From Domibacillus indicus (GTDB lineage: Bacteria; Bacillota; Bacilli; Bacillales; Domibacillaceae), in assembly GCF_000970685.1 (NCBI RefSeq), contig NZ_LAJB01000002.1:651854-715853 (forward strand): a stretch of 64,000 nt of DNA, written 5' to 3'. Numbering within the stretch: the first letter of the stretch is position 1; each line of letters starts with the position of its first letter. This document shows, in pieces, positions 32,363 through 41,310 of this stretch. The position numbers were made by a program, and so were the translations under genes. Below the pieces are notes generated by a model that ran no database searches, had not been told where the DNA came from, and saw nothing but the letters and a program-made list of their open reading frames with translations.

Positions 32363-32467
32363 TTCTGCACCTCCCTGTTTACTCAGACTCGCCACGTAAC
32401 AGGTGACCGGACCGGTACTTTCAAACCTGCTGTGTGCGGTTGTAGCACGGGTGCTACAAACAATAAC
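32363..32467 (-). promoter_or_regulatory. L21 leader (ribosomal protein autoregulatory RNA)
   Basis: About 105 nt between the mapped promoter and rplU. It contains the hairpin TGTAGCAC/GTGCTACA (32441-32458) and further GC-rich segments. A conserved L21 leader is known in Bacilli at this place; assignment is by position and structure, not by alignment. Confidence 0.65.
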
Positions 32468-32473
32468 ATATGA

Positions 32474-32502
32474 ATTCTATCATTTTTCAAAAGGAGTGTC
32501 AA
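32474..32502 (-). promoter_or_regulatory. Promoter of rplU operon
   Basis: Minus strand TTGACA (revcomp 32497-32502), 17 nt, TAGAAT (revcomp 32474-32479): near-consensus sigma-A. The -35 overlaps the spoIVFB stop codon. Confidence 0.88.
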
Positions 32503-33320
32503 TCTGTATTTTTAAATAGATCTTCAACCTCTTTTTTTCCTTTAAAAAAAGATTGAAGAAGCTGTTCCTCCGATAACTCCTCCTGTCCGTCCACCTGAAA
32601 TTTATGAGTCCGGTTTCTTCTAAATAAACGGACAGCATGAAGCAGCCGGTCCGTTTTTAAAAGAGGCAGGCATAACAGGCGCATCGATACAGGGCTATAA
32701 AAACGGGCGGTTAAAAATCGAATAAACATAATTTCTTTTTCTTTCCACATAACCAGAAGCTGAACTCCAATATAAGAAACAGTCAAAAGCAGCTGCACAT
32801 AAAATGGCAGGACCATTACGGCTGAAGCCATAATTAAAAAAAGCACCGCCGCTGATAAAAAAATGGATTGCTTATATGCATGATAATAAGGCTGTGCTGC
32901 GCATAAAACAAGTTGAATTATTTTCCCTCCATCAAGTGGAAGAGCCGGAAGCAGATTGAATAAGAACACAGCCGCATTCAGCTTAAAAAACAGATCATAT
33001 AAAGCAGCATCCATCCATCCGGCTTTTAAAAGCAGAAAGCTTCCGATCAACATGGGAATGTGCATAAACGGACCGGCCAAAACAACGATCCATTCTTCAA
33101 AAAGCGGCTTTCCCGCGTATTCATCTGTTTCCATTTTTCCGCCGAACGGGAGCAGCTCTATTTTTTGAATACGCCAGCCCATTGCATACGCAGCACCGGT
33201 GTGCCCCAATTCATGAATCAGCAGGATTACTCCAACACATATGGCTTCCAGGAACAACCCTGTTGCTGCGGCAGCAGCACCAAACAGCCAGGTTAATGGA
33301 TGAATCCGTATCTTATTCAT
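32499..33320 (-). CDS. spoIVFB: Intramembrane metalloprotease SpoIVFB
   Basis: Site-2-protease family; cleaves pro-sigma-K in the mother cell. 273 residues, multiple membrane segments. Zinc motif IHELGH at residues 35-40 and the second ligand motif LPALPLDGGKII are intact; a C-terminal CBS-like cytoplasmic part follows. It overlaps spoIVFA by eight bases. Confidence 0.93.
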   Translation of the reverse strand: MNKIRIHPLTWLFGAAAAATGLFLEAICVGVILLIHELGHTGAAYAMGWRIQKIELLPFGGKMETDEYAGKPLFEEWIVVLAGPFMHIPMLIGSFLLLKAGWMDAALYDLFFKLNAAVFLFNLLPALPLDGGKIIQLVLCAAQPYYHAYKQSIFLSAAVLFLIMASAVMVLPFYVQLLLTVSYIGVQLLVMWKEKEIMFIRFLTARFYSPVSMRLLCLPLLKTDRLLHAVRLFRRNRTHKFQVDGQEELSEEQLLQSFFKGKKEVEDLFKNTD

Positions 33321-33750
33321 TTACAGTCACTTTTCTTGTGGAAAGGATTTGGCCGCTTTTTTGTTCGACGAATTCAATTACGCGGCCGGCAGGTGTCCCC
33401 ACCGGCTCTCCTTGTTTGATTCTTTCAAACAGCCGATACGGCTCACGCTTCAGCCCGCTTACCCGCAGGACTGTTCCATCTTCCTGCTGAATGGAAATGT
33501 TATCTTTATCAATTCTGATTACCATTCCATTTTTTTCAGCAGCAAGCATGCTGTTTGTGCTTACAAGTGAAGCAGGGGGCGTGCTTGTCCGGTCCATAGC
33601 CGGCAAAAGAGTGCCAAACCGTTCTTCGTAGGCAGAAGAAAAAGATGCAAACGAAAAATCATTTGTAAATACCGCTTTTGTAAAAGGAGTCTGCTGGCTA
33701 AAATAAATAAGAGTGAACAAACCAAAAGAAGCGATTATTTTTCTTTGCAT
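33313..33750 (-). CDS. spoIVFA: SpoIVFA-like regulator, short form
   Basis: 145 residues against about 264 in B. subtilis. The N terminus is a single membrane or signal segment (IIASFGLFTLIYFSQQ); the C-terminal part (NGMVIRIDKDNISIQQ, GEPVGTPAG) resembles the end of the degenerate M23 domain of SpoIVFA. The cytoplasmic N-terminal region is missing. SpoIVFA tethers and inhibits SpoIVFB together with BofA. Identification rests mainly on position just ahead of spoIVFB. Confidence 0.72.
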   Translation of the reverse strand: MQRKIIASFGLFTLIYFSQQTPFTKAVFTNDFSFASFSSAYEERFGTLLPAMDRTSTPPASLVSTNSMLAAEKNGMVIRIDKDNISIQQEDGTVLRVSGLKREPYRLFERIKQGEPVGTPAGRVIEFVEQKSGQILSTRKVTVNE

Positions 33751-33795
33751 GAAAAACCCCTCCTGCCTGCTTATATATATGCGGAAAAACAGAAA

Positions 33796-33820
33796 AAAAC
33801 CGCTTTAAAAAAGCGGTTTT
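33796..33820 (-). terminator. Intrinsic terminator after minD
   Basis: AAAACCGCTT and AAGCGGTTTT pair, followed by a T-run on the minus strand. It ends the mre-min transcript before spoIVFA. Confidence 0.9.
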
Positions 33821-33822
33821 TA

Positions 33823-34629
33823 TTATCGGCTCATTCCGATAAATCGTTTAAATTTCGTGAAAAACGTATCTTTTTCCGGTTCAAGAGCCTGGAGAGGAAC
33901 GGACTCGCCCAGGATACGGCGCGCAATATTCCGGTACGCAATCGAAGCGCGGTTGTTCGGATTATGTGCGACAGGCTCTCCATTGTGAGATGACTTAATA
34001 ACTTCATCATCGTCCGCTACAATTCCAATCAATTCGATAGATAGATGAGCTGCCACCTCATCAACATCCAGCATATCCCCTTCTTTGACCATATGATTGC
34101 GGATCCGGTTGACGACCAGCTTGGGCGGCGCCATTCCCTCTTCTTTTTCCAGCAGCCCAATAACACGGTCAGCATCCCGAACCGATGATTTTTCCGGCGT
34201 AGTGACCACAATAGCCCGGTCGGCGCCGGCTACCGCATTTTTATATCCCTGCTCAATTCCTGCCGGACAATCAATTAAAATATAATCATAGTCTTGCTTG
34301 AGTTCATCAATTAACTTCTTCATTTGCTCAGGTGTTACAGCTGATTTGTCTGTTGTCTGTGCTGCCGGAAGCAAATAAAGAAGGTCATTAAAACGCTTAT
34401 CTTTGACGAGAGCCTGATGTGTTTTGCACCGTCCTTCTACAACATCGACAAGGTCGTAGATGATCCTGTTTTCGAGTCCCATGACAACGTCCAGGTTACG
34501 GAGCCCGATATCCGTGTCAACGAGACAAACTTTTTTTTCCTGCAGCGCCAGCGCTGTACCAAGATTAGCGGTCGTTGTCGTTTTGCCGACACCGCCTTTT
34601 CCAGAAGTAATGACGATTGCTTCACCCAC
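33823..34629 (-). CDS. minD: Septum-site determining ATPase MinD
   Basis: ParA/MinD ATPase that recruits MinC to the membrane. 268 residues: deviant Walker A GKGGVGKTTTTANLG at residues 10-24, DYILIDCPAGIEQ, and a C-terminal amphipathic membrane-targeting helix (TFFTKFKRFIGMSR). The start is GTG, one base after the minC stop, with AAAGGGGG upstream. Confidence 0.97.
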   Translation of the reverse strand: MGEAIVITSGKGGVGKTTTTANLGTALALQEKKVCLVDTDIGLRNLDVVMGLENRIIYDLVDVVEGRCKTHQALVKDKRFNDLLYLLPAAQTTDKSAVTPEQMKKLIDELKQDYDYILIDCPAGIEQGYKNAVAGADRAIVVTTPEKSSVRDADRVIGLLEKEEGMAPPKLVVNRIRNHMVKEGDMLDVDEVAAHLSIELIGIVADDDEVIKSSHNGEPVAHNPNNRASIAYRNIARRILGESVPLQALEPEKDTFFTKFKRFIGMSR

Positions 34630-34630
34630 T

Positions 34631-35308
34631 TCAAAAGCCCCCTTTAAACGTCGATAAATCAGGCCGCAGGTACTTTAACACTTGCAGCCGATCAATTACC
34701 AATTGTTGTGCTTCATTAATAAATGCGCATTCCGATTCTGTTAGTTCTTCTTCATCATAGCGGTCTGGCGAGCGGGTTATATGCTCGCTGATCCGCAGCT
34801 GGGATGGCATCATTTTCGCCGCCGCTATAACGGCTGACTCGTCTCCATAGCAGCCGGCATGCGCCATACCCTTTAAAGCCCCCATTATAAAGATGCTGCC
34901 GCCTGCCATCACTGTTCCGCCTGGGTTTACATCTCCAATTAACAATAAGTCGCCCGGTACTTCAAGAACTTGTCCGGAACGAATACGGCCAGCATATGAA
35001 ACAATTTCATTTTCTTCCTTCCACTGTACCGCTTCGTCAATCGTCAATACATTTGATCGAATGTCTTCGACGACTAAGTGACGGCGCTGCCTGATCAGCT
35101 GGCGCAGCTGCTCTTTTTCTTCTTCGGCTACGTAACGGTTCCCCGTTTGCACAGTAACCTTAATAAGCGCATCTTTGCCCTCTTTTATAACAGCATCTAA
35201 TTTTTCTGTTAATTCTTCTATCAATTCATTATACGCGCATTTATCGTTTAACTGAAGAGTCAGACCGTCTTTCGTCCCTTTAATGACGACGTTTTGACTT
35301 TGTTTCAT
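34631..35308 (-). CDS. minC: Septum-site determining protein MinC
   Basis: FtsZ polymerisation inhibitor. 225 residues from ATG 35308 (MKQSQNVVIKGTKDGLTLQL), preceded by AGGTGGG. The C-terminal beta-helix is clear: IRSGQVLEVPGDLLLIGDVN and GGSIFIMGALKGMAHAG. Confidence 0.95.
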   Translation of the reverse strand: MKQSQNVVIKGTKDGLTLQLNDKCAYNELIEELTEKLDAVIKEGKDALIKVTVQTGNRYVAEEEKEQLRQLIRQRRHLVVEDIRSNVLTIDEAVQWKEENEIVSYAGRIRSGQVLEVPGDLLLIGDVNPGGTVMAGGSIFIMGALKGMAHAGCYGDESAVIAAAKMMPSQLRISEHITRSPDRYDEEELTESECAFINEAQQLVIDRLQVLKYLRPDLSTFKGGF

Positions 35309-35373
35309 AGAAAGTATCCCACCTCTGTACGTCTCAATATTCGACAGCGCCATTCAAAATTCCTTTTCCGATA

Positions 35374-35886
35374 TTAATCGAACACTTTTTTCAATTTTAC
35401 AAAAGCATTTCGAAGCGGAATCGCAAACACAATATAAAAAAGACCGTTTAAAACGAGCACTGCCAGCAGCCGAACAAAAGCAAACTGCTCGAATGAAAGA
35501 GCTGTCCGCTGCACCAGCACATTCAGTCCGTAAATCATCATTTCAAGCAAGGCAATATCGAACAAAACAATAACCAAAAAAACAGGCAGCGTGCTGTGAA
35601 GCCACTTCGTCAGCTTGGATGTTATGTAGACGATAAGCGGAAAGAAAAAGAAGTACGCGCCGAGAAGCCCTGTATAAAACATATCAAACAAAAAGCCGAA
35701 TAAAAAGCCGTATTTTATAGCTGTATTTCGATCAAAGAAAACAGACATAAACAAAAGGCCTATGAAGAAAAACCGTGGGACAGGTATATACGCCCCATTA
35801 AAGGCCTGTTCTGGAAAAAAGATCATAAAAACACTATCACTGTAAAAGAGGACGATTATCAAAAGAGGAAGGAGCGCTTTTTTCAC
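35374..35886 (-). CDS. mreD: Rod shape-determining protein MreD
   Basis: 170 residues, about five membrane helices; MreD of the elongasome. GTG start overlaps the mreC stop by four bases (GTGA). Sequence is poorly conserved across species; position after mreC settles the call. Confidence 0.9.
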   Translation of the reverse strand: MKKALLPLLIIVLFYSDSVFMIFFPEQAFNGAYIPVPRFFFIGLLFMSVFFDRNTAIKYGFLFGFLFDMFYTGLLGAYFFFFPLIVYITSKLTKWLHSTLPVFLVIVLFDIALLEMMIYGLNVLVQRTALSFEQFAFVRLLAVLVLNGLFYIVFAIPLRNAFVKLKKVFD

Positions 35887-36776
35887 AGTCCTTCCTCCTC
35901 AACCAGCACCTGCTGGCGGTCTTCTTCTTCCGGCAAAACACCTGTAATTTCGCGTTTTGAAACCATTACATGTTCCAGATCATAAAAGCTTGCAGCCGGT
36001 TCGACAAGCGCTGTCTGTGTCAATCCAAATTCATCCGGAACCATTTCTGTGACTGTTCCGATCACCAGCCCTTTCGGAAAAACACCTCCAAGACCGGATG
36101 TCGTGACGGCTTGTCCTTTCTTTACTTTTGAATCGGATGGAATTTTGGTCATCTGAAGCATCTTTTTCTCTTCATCATAGCCCTCAATTAACCCGTAAAT
36201 TGTCGTTTCTCCCTGAATAAGGGCTGAAACCCGATTTTGGGAATCATGAGCCGACAAAAGCTGTACAGTAGACGTGAATTTCGACGTACTTTGCACTTTT
36301 CCGACTAAGCCGTTTGCTGTCATAACAGCCATGTCCGGCTCAATGCCATTTGATTCACCCTGGTCTATCGTAATGAGCTCATACCACCGGTCAGGGTTGC
36401 GGGCGATTACTGTCGCCTGAATCGGCTCATAATCTGCCAGGCTCTTCTCTTTTTCGAGCACTTTTCGGAGCTCTGCATTGTCTTTTTCAAGCCGGGCTAC
36501 ATCACTTTCTAATTGAGCAAGCTCTTCTAAATGGGAACGAAGCTTTTCGTTTTCTTCATATGTATGGCGCAGTCTGCGGATATCGCCAAAAAAAGACTCT
36601 ACAGCACCGGCCGGCTTCGATACAATATTTTGGCCAAATCCGGTTACATCTTTTACAAATTTTTCAGGCCAGGTAATATTGTCCCGGTCCCTCAACGAAA
36701 AACCAATCATGGCTACAAGAAGAATAATGCTGCCGAGCAATATAATCAACCGCTTGTTTGTAAAAAATTGCGGCAT
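35883..36776 (-). CDS. mreC: Cell shape-determining protein MreC
   Basis: 297 residues from ATG 36776 (MPQFFTNKRLIILL): one membrane helix, a coiled coil about residues 60-110 (LEELAQLESDVARLEKDNAE), then the MreC beta domain (VIARNPDRWYELITIDQG, TSGLGGVFPKGLVIG). RBS GAGGTGG. Forms the periplasmic-face scaffold of the elongasome. Confidence 0.94.
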   Translation of the reverse strand: MPQFFTNKRLIILLGSIILLVAMIGFSLRDRDNITWPEKFVKDVTGFGQNIVSKPAGAVESFFGDIRRLRHTYEENEKLRSHLEELAQLESDVARLEKDNAELRKVLEKEKSLADYEPIQATVIARNPDRWYELITIDQGESNGIEPDMAVMTANGLVGKVQSTSKFTSTVQLLSAHDSQNRVSALIQGETTIYGLIEGYDEEKKMLQMTKIPSDSKVKKGQAVTTSGLGGVFPKGLVIGTVTEMVPDEFGLTQTALVEPAASFYDLEHVMVSKREITGVLPEEEDRQQVLVEEEGL

Positions 36777-36823
36777 GAATTCCACCTCAGTTTTCTAAGC
36801 ATTCAAAACGCGAGGCTGGTTCA

Positions 36824-36851
36824 GCGCGCCGGAAAACCGGTCAGGTCGCGC
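36824..36851 (-). other. Stem-loop between mreB and mreC
   Basis: In the 99-bp gap the minus strand holds GCGCG and CGCGC arms enclosing ACCGG-tttt-CCGG. There is no T-run, so it is more likely an mRNA processing or partial attenuation element than a terminator. Confidence 0.45.
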
Positions 36852-36875
36852 GGAATACCGGCCTCAACGTCAATT

Positions 36876-37886
36876 TTATTTATTTTTGAATAAATGAATA
36901 TGGTCAAGGGCCAGGCCTGTTCCAACCGCTACACAGTCAAGCGGATTTTCTGCAATAATAACCGGCATATTGGTTTCTTTGCTGATCACCTTGTCCAAAT
37001 TGCGCAAAAGCGCCCCGCCGCCTGTTAACACAATGCCGCGGTCCATAATATCTGCCGCAAGCTCGGGCGGCGTTTTTTCAAGCGTTCCTTTTACTACATC
37101 AACAATCGCGTAAACAGTATCTTTTAAAGCTTCCGCAATTTCCTGGGCCGTAATTTCAATCGTCTTCGGTAAACCGGTTAATAAATCACGTCCGCGAATT
37201 TCCATATTCGGAATTCCTTCCGCATCGCCGGCTGAACCAATTTCCATTTTAATCGTTTCCGCTGTCCGGTCGCCAATCAGCAAATTGTACTGCTTGCGGA
37301 TATATGCCGTAATAGCATCATCCATTTCGTCTCCTGCCACGCGGAGAGATTCACTTGTCACGATGCCGCCAAGTGAAATGATGGCCACTTCTGTTGTACC
37401 GCCGCCAATATCAACAACCATGCTGCCCGTCGGCTCCCAAACTGGAAGGTTGGCACCAATTGCTGCTGCAAAAGGCTCCTCAATTGGATAAGCGTCACGC
37501 GCGCCGGCCTGCCGGGTTGCATCAATGACTGCACGGCGTTCAACGGCAGTAATACCGGACGGGACACATACCATTACATACGGCTTGCTTGACAAAAAGC
37601 CAGATGAGCCTTTTGTTGCCTGCTTAATGTAATATTTAATCATCGTTGCTGTTGTTTCATAATCGGCAATAACGCCGTCTTTCATCGGGCGGGTAGCAAT
37701 AATATTTCCCGGTGTCCGTCCGATCATATTGCGTGCGTCATTTCCAACCGCGACAATTTGCTTTGTATCTGTCTGCAGGGCCACAACGGACGGCTCTCGT
37801 ACAATAACCCCTTTTCCTTTCGCATAAACAAGTGTATTCGCGGTTCCAAGGTCAATGCCTAAATCACGGCTGCCAATTCCAAACAT
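36876..37886 (-). CDS. mreB: Rod shape-determining actin homologue MreB
   Basis: 336 residues: [17 protein letters not shown] phosphate-1, [13 protein letters not shown] phosphate-2, [14 protein letters not shown] adenosine motif. Directs lateral wall synthesis. Preceded by GGAAAGGGAGA. Follows radC, precedes mreC. Confidence 0.97.
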   Translation of the reverse strand: MFGIGSRDLGIDLGTANTLVYAKGKGVIVREPSVVALQTDTKQIVAVGNDARNMIGRTPGNIIATRPMKDGVIADYETTATMIKYYIKQATKGSSGFLSSKPYVMVCVPSGITAVERRAVIDATRQAGARDAYPIEEPFAAAIGANLPVWEPTGSMVVDIGGGTTEVAIISLGGIVTSESLRVAGDEMDDAITAYIRKQYNLLIGDRTAETIKMEIGSAGDAEGIPNMEIRGRDLLTGLPKTIEITAQEIAEALKDTVYAIVDVVKGTLEKTPPELAADIMDRGIVLTGGGALLRNLDKVISKETNMPVIIAENPLDCVAVGTGLALDHIHLFKNK

Positions 37887-38019
37887 GTAGTGTATCTCCC
37901 TTTCCTAATAGATCCTTTTAATCGTGATCATTTCACTAGTAATGGCCGTTATATTGTGTGAAAAGCTTCTCAAAAACCATAACTTATATTATAGCGGAAC
38001 GAAAAAAAAAAGCATAGCG

Positions 38020-38727
38020 TTATAAATAACCTTTTTCTTTCAAACTGACATATTTCTTCTCTCCAATGATTAAATGGTCGAGGACATCAATACCCAGTAT
38101 TCGGCCGCATTCGACAAGACGCTTCGTAACATCGATATCTTCACGGCTCGGCGCAGGATCGCCCGATGGGTGGTTATGCAGACAGACAATGCTTGCTGCA
38201 GAACGGCGAAAAGCTTCTTTAAACACTTCACGCGGGTGGACAATGGAAGCATTCAGGCTGCCGATAAAAAGCGTCTGTTTATGCATAACCTGGTTTTTCG
38301 TATTTAAATAAAGTGCGACAAAATGCTCCTGGCTTAAGAAACGCATTTCTTCCATCATATAATTGGCTGCGTCTTCCGGCGAGCGGATTTGAAATCGCTC
38401 ATCATATTTCAGCCGTTCAATCCGGCGCCCAATTTCAACAGCGGCCATCAGCTGAATCGCTTTTGCACTGCCGATGCCTTTAATGGAGGTAATTTCTTCA
38501 AGCGAGGCGTCTTTTAGCAGGCGCAGCCCTTCAAATTCGTGTAAAATGCGGTTGGATAACTGCAGGACAGATTCTTCCTTCGATCCAGTGCGGAGTAAAA
38601 TAGCAAGAAGCTCGTGGTTAGATAAGCTGTTCGGACCGCTTGCGATCATTCGTTCACGCGGGCGGTCATGCGGCGGTACATCGCGGATCATTATCGGCAG
38701 AGATTGAGCTGTCTTGCTCTGGTTCAT
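38020..38727 (-). CDS. radC: RadC-family JAB/MPN domain protein
   Basis: 235 residues from ATG 38727 (MNQSKTAQSL), favoured over the ATG nine bases earlier that touches the RBS GAGAGGGGA. N-terminal helix-hairpin-helix region (ITSIKGIGSAKAIQL) and the metal-binding JAMM motif HNHPSGDPAPSREDID. The name implies DNA repair, but the family's real function is unsettled. Confidence 0.94.
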   Translation of the reverse strand: MNQSKTAQSLPIMIRDVPPHDRPRERMIASGPNSLSNHELLAILLRTGSKEESVLQLSNRILHEFEGLRLLKDASLEEITSIKGIGSAKAIQLMAAVEIGRRIERLKYDERFQIRSPEDAANYMMEEMRFLSQEHFVALYLNTKNQVMHKQTLFIGSLNASIVHPREVFKEAFRRSAASIVCLHNHPSGDPAPSREDIDVTKRLVECGRILGIDVLDHLIIGEKKYVSLKEKGYL

Positions 38728-38748
38728 TCGTTCCATTCCCCTCTCAAG

Positions 38749-39333
38749 TCAGCGGGACAAGGGACTGTTACTGAGAAGGCCCATTTGTCTCAGCCTGCGG
38801 TAAAGAGAAGCAATCGGCAGCCCGACTACATTGAAGTAGTCACCATGAATCGCTTTGACAAAAAGCGCACCGGCTGTTTGAATGCCATATCCGCCTGCTT
38901 TATCAAACGGATCGCCTGTCTCAATATAAGCAGCTATATCCGCTTTTGTCAGATTCCAGAATTCAACATCTGTTTTTTCATAAAAAACTGCTTTTTCCTT
39001 TTGCGACATAATGGCTACACCCGTGTAAACAGCATGGATCTGCCCCGATAAAGAGGACAGCATCTGCATCGCTTCCTGTTTCGTTTTCGGCTTTCCAAGA
39101 ATACGATCGCCCATCGCAACGACTGTATCGGCGCCAATAACGGCGGCATCGGAAAATTGCGTCAAAATTGCCGCTGCTTTTTTCTCGGCAAGCTGTTTAA
39201 CCGCTTTTTCCGGCGGTGTTCCCGGTACAATCGTTTCATCGGCGTGCGCTGCCTGGACAGTAAAAGGTATAGAGATTTGAGAAAGCAATTCTTTTCTGCG
39301 GGGTGATGATGAAGCTAAGATAATGTGGGTCAA
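38749..39333 (-). CDS. maf: Maf nucleoside triphosphate pyrophosphatase
   Basis: 194 residues: LASSSPRRKELLSQ start, VIGADTVVAMGDRILGKPK and GYGIQTAGALFVKAIHGDYFNVVGLP. House-cleaning dTTP/UTP pyrophosphatase linked to septation in Bacillus. Upstream of radC as in B. subtilis. Confidence 0.96.
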   Translation of the reverse strand: MTHIILASSSPRRKELLSQISIPFTVQAAHADETIVPGTPPEKAVKQLAEKKAAAILTQFSDAAVIGADTVVAMGDRILGKPKTKQEAMQMLSSLSGQIHAVYTGVAIMSQKEKAVFYEKTDVEFWNLTKADIAAYIETGDPFDKAGGYGIQTAGALFVKAIHGDYFNVVGLPIASLYRRLRQMGLLSNSPLSR

Positions 39334-39418
39334 AGAGGATCACCTTTCTTTTTTAGGATATCAACTATCAGGGAGATACGCGTTTATCATATCAAACAAT
39401 TCCGCCATGAACAAATAA

Positions 39419-39441
39419 AACCTGCCGGATTTTGGCAGGTT
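39419..39441 (-). terminator. Intrinsic terminator after the spoIIB-like gene
   Basis: AACCTGCC-aaaatcc-GGCAGGTT then TTATTTG on the minus strand; the stem begins at the stop codon. It separates the spoIIB-like gene from maf. Confidence 0.8.
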
Positions 39442-40003
39442 AAGGCGAAAGAAGCGAAGCTATTTCATCAAGCCGGTTTGTTTCCGCCGCTTTTTTCAAC
39501 TCCTCTTCTTGTTCAAGAGACAGAATGGCGCTTGTTTCCTTTACGTAGGCTGCGCTGCCTGTTGATTCAATGTTTCGTTCTGCTTCATCCGCTTCTGCCT
39601 TCGTAAAAAAAGCCCCGTAAATCATGCTGTATTGATCTTCGGACTGCATAACCGCCGCCGGCTCTTCTGCCGACGAGACAGCTGTTGCTGCCGCTTCCTT
39701 AGTGGAAAAAATCCCCCCCTGAACAACAAAAAGCGGAACCGTTTTTTCAACCGAAGCTGCTGTTTGTTCAGTGGAGCTGTTCAGCACCGGCGCTGCTTTT
39801 GTTGCAGTCCGTTCCGGAACAGCATTCATCATCAGCAGTCCAAAAACACTGCCTGTTATTAGGGCTGAGATAATAATCAGCACACCTGCCGCTGCTTTTA
39901 GCGTCGGCTGTTTTTTCGGCACCGGCACAGCAGTTTCTTCCCCCGGCAGATGCCAGACAAGAACATCGCTGTCCCCCCGGCGTCCCCAATCCGGCTCGTC
40001 CAT
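39440..40003 (-). CDS. SPOR-domain protein, SpoIIB-like short form
   Basis: 187 residues: a short cytoplasmic N terminus, one membrane helix about residues 36-60 (AAAGVLIIISALITGSVFG), a linker, and a C-terminal SPOR-type repeat domain (FVVQGGIFSTKEAAATA, YSMIYGAFFTKAEADEAERN) that should bind septal peptidoglycan. In B. subtilis spoIIB occupies this place just upstream of maf and is about 330 residues. It probably helps septal wall thinning at engulfment, but a role with the neighbouring pilus genes cannot be excluded. Confidence 0.7.
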   Translation of the reverse strand: MDEPDWGRRGDSDVLVWHLPGEETAVPVPKKQPTLKAAAGVLIIISALITGSVFGLLMMNAVPERTATKAAPVLNSSTEQTAASVEKTVPLFVVQGGIFSTKEAAATAVSSAEEPAAVMQSEDQYSMIYGAFFTKAEADEAERNIESTGSAAYVKETSAILSLEQEEELKKAAETNRLDEIASLLSP

Positions 40004-40052
40004 GTTTATCCCTCCTCATTTTTATTTATGTATACGGCATTCTATAAAAAAA

Positions 40053-40080
40053 AGAACAAAGCGCCAGTACGCTTTGTTCT
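40053..40080 (-). terminator. Intrinsic terminator of the pilus operon
   Basis: AGAACAAAGCG-tactgg-CGCTTTGTTCT followed by eight T on the minus strand; the stem begins at the stop codon of the last pilin gene. Confidence 0.93.
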
Positions 40081-40516
40081 ATTTATCTATAATATTTTTT
40101 TCATCAAGGCCGGACAGCGATTCTGGGCAAAGCTTCTTTTTGTCCCCCTGCAGGCAGACGGTTTTAATAGAACCATTTGCACGAACCTCCGCATATGTTC
40201 CGTTTGCTTCAGGGTCAAGCTCCTGATCAGTAAACGGATCGGTTATCTTTTCAGTGAAGCCCTGCTGAAACAATTCCTTGTAAGTGACCTGAACGGGAAA
40301 GGCATCCGGTTTTTCCACCCGCGCATTCGTGATAAACAAATTTGCGGCTTCTTTGAAATGAAGTGCCTGTGCTACAAAAGCCTTCTCCTGTGACTGCTCA
40401 ATCAGGCGGCCGATTCCAGCAGCAGCAATAGCCGAGATAATCCCAAGAATAACAACGACGGCAAGCAATTCAACAAGCGTATAGCCTTTTTCGTTCATCT
40501 GTCCGGCTTGCCGCAT
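40079..40516 (-). CDS. Type IV prepilin-like protein (second pilin)
   Basis: 145 residues. Class III prepilin signal: short leader MRQAGQMNEKG, cleavage before Y in G-YTLVELLAVVVILG, Glu at position +5, then a hydrophobic helix. The C-terminal part has two cysteines (TVCLQGDKKKLC) that could form the D-region disulfide. Start overlaps the pilO-like stop (TAATG). Last gene of the operon, a position often taken by a minor pilin. Confidence 0.88.
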   Translation of the reverse strand: MRQAGQMNEKGYTLVELLAVVVILGIISAIAAAGIGRLIEQSQEKAFVAQALHFKEAANLFITNARVEKPDAFPVQVTYKELFQQGFTEKITDPFTDQELDPEANGTYAEVRANGSIKTVCLQGDKKKLCPESLSGLDEKNIIDK

Positions 40517-41310
40517 TATTCTTCCACCACCGCGAACGGGTCCTGTTTGTTCGCCGGGTCTGGCGCATCGATTTCCGGTGTGTCTTCCAACAGATCGGTA
40601 AGCTCAGGCATATAATAAGCGGCAACCGTTAAGTTGTAGGTGACAGGCTCTGTTACTCCTTCTATTTTCTCCGCTTCCTCCGGGCCAGTAAACTGAAGCT
40701 GCTCAACCCTGATCATCCGCAGCTGGTTTTCAATTGAATCGATAAAGGCATTCATTTCCGCAAAGCCGGGTGACTCGATTGTCAATTGAGCCCGGATTTT
40801 CCGTATACCCGCCGGAAGTGTTTCTTCGGTGAGCGGCTGCTCCTGTATGTCCATTTCGGCTTCTTCACCATCTGTGACATTTTCTGCTTCCGATTCGTTC
40901 TCTTGTTCTTCTTCCGAGGCCGTTTCTTCATCTGCAGCCGTGCTTTCATCCGCATTGGCCGTTTCGTCTGAAGCCGGAAGTGTTTCTTCCTCTCCTTCTG
41001 TAAAAACAATCGCGGTAATCAAGCTGTCCGACAGGAGTTCTGCTTTTTCAAAATCGAGCATCAGCTTATCACTCATCGGCTTTATCGGCACTTTATTTTG
41101 GAGGGAGCCTGTTGCTATTACGGATTGCTGCCCGGCGGCCTCTCCGCTGTTTGCTTCAAGCACGGCAATCAGCTCTTCTTCTGCCTGCTTCTGCTGCTCT
41201 ACTGTTTCGAGCTTTGCCGCCTCCGTCCGGTAAAAAGCAAAGTAACAATAAACCAGGGTCAGCAGGATCATCACCAGAAACAGGCCTGTGTAGATTGTTT
41301 TTTTGCTCAT
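40516..41310 (-). CDS. pilO: PilO-like alignment subcomplex protein
   Basis: 264 residues: one N-terminal membrane helix (IYTGLFLVMILLTLVYCYF), a short coiled coil (KLETVEQQKQAEEELIAVLE), a long Glu/Ala-rich acidic insertion near residues 105-155, and a C-terminal ferredoxin-like PilO domain (IRKIRAQLTIESPGFAEMNAF, TYNLTVAAYYMPEL). PilO pairs with PilN to couple cytoplasmic PilM to the assembly machine. The acidic insertion is unusual. Four-base overlap with pilN. Confidence 0.82.
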   Translation of the reverse strand: MSKKTIYTGLFLVMILLTLVYCYFAFYRTEAAKLETVEQQKQAEEELIAVLEANSGEAAGQQSVIATGSLQNKVPIKPMSDKLMLDFEKAELLSDSLITAIVFTEGEEETLPASDETANADESTAADEETASEEEQENESEAENVTDGEEAEMDIQEQPLTEETLPAGIRKIRAQLTIESPGFAEMNAFIDSIENQLRMIRVEQLQFTGPEEAEKIEGVTEPVTYNLTVAAYYMPELTDLLEDTPEIDAPDPANKQDPFAVVEE

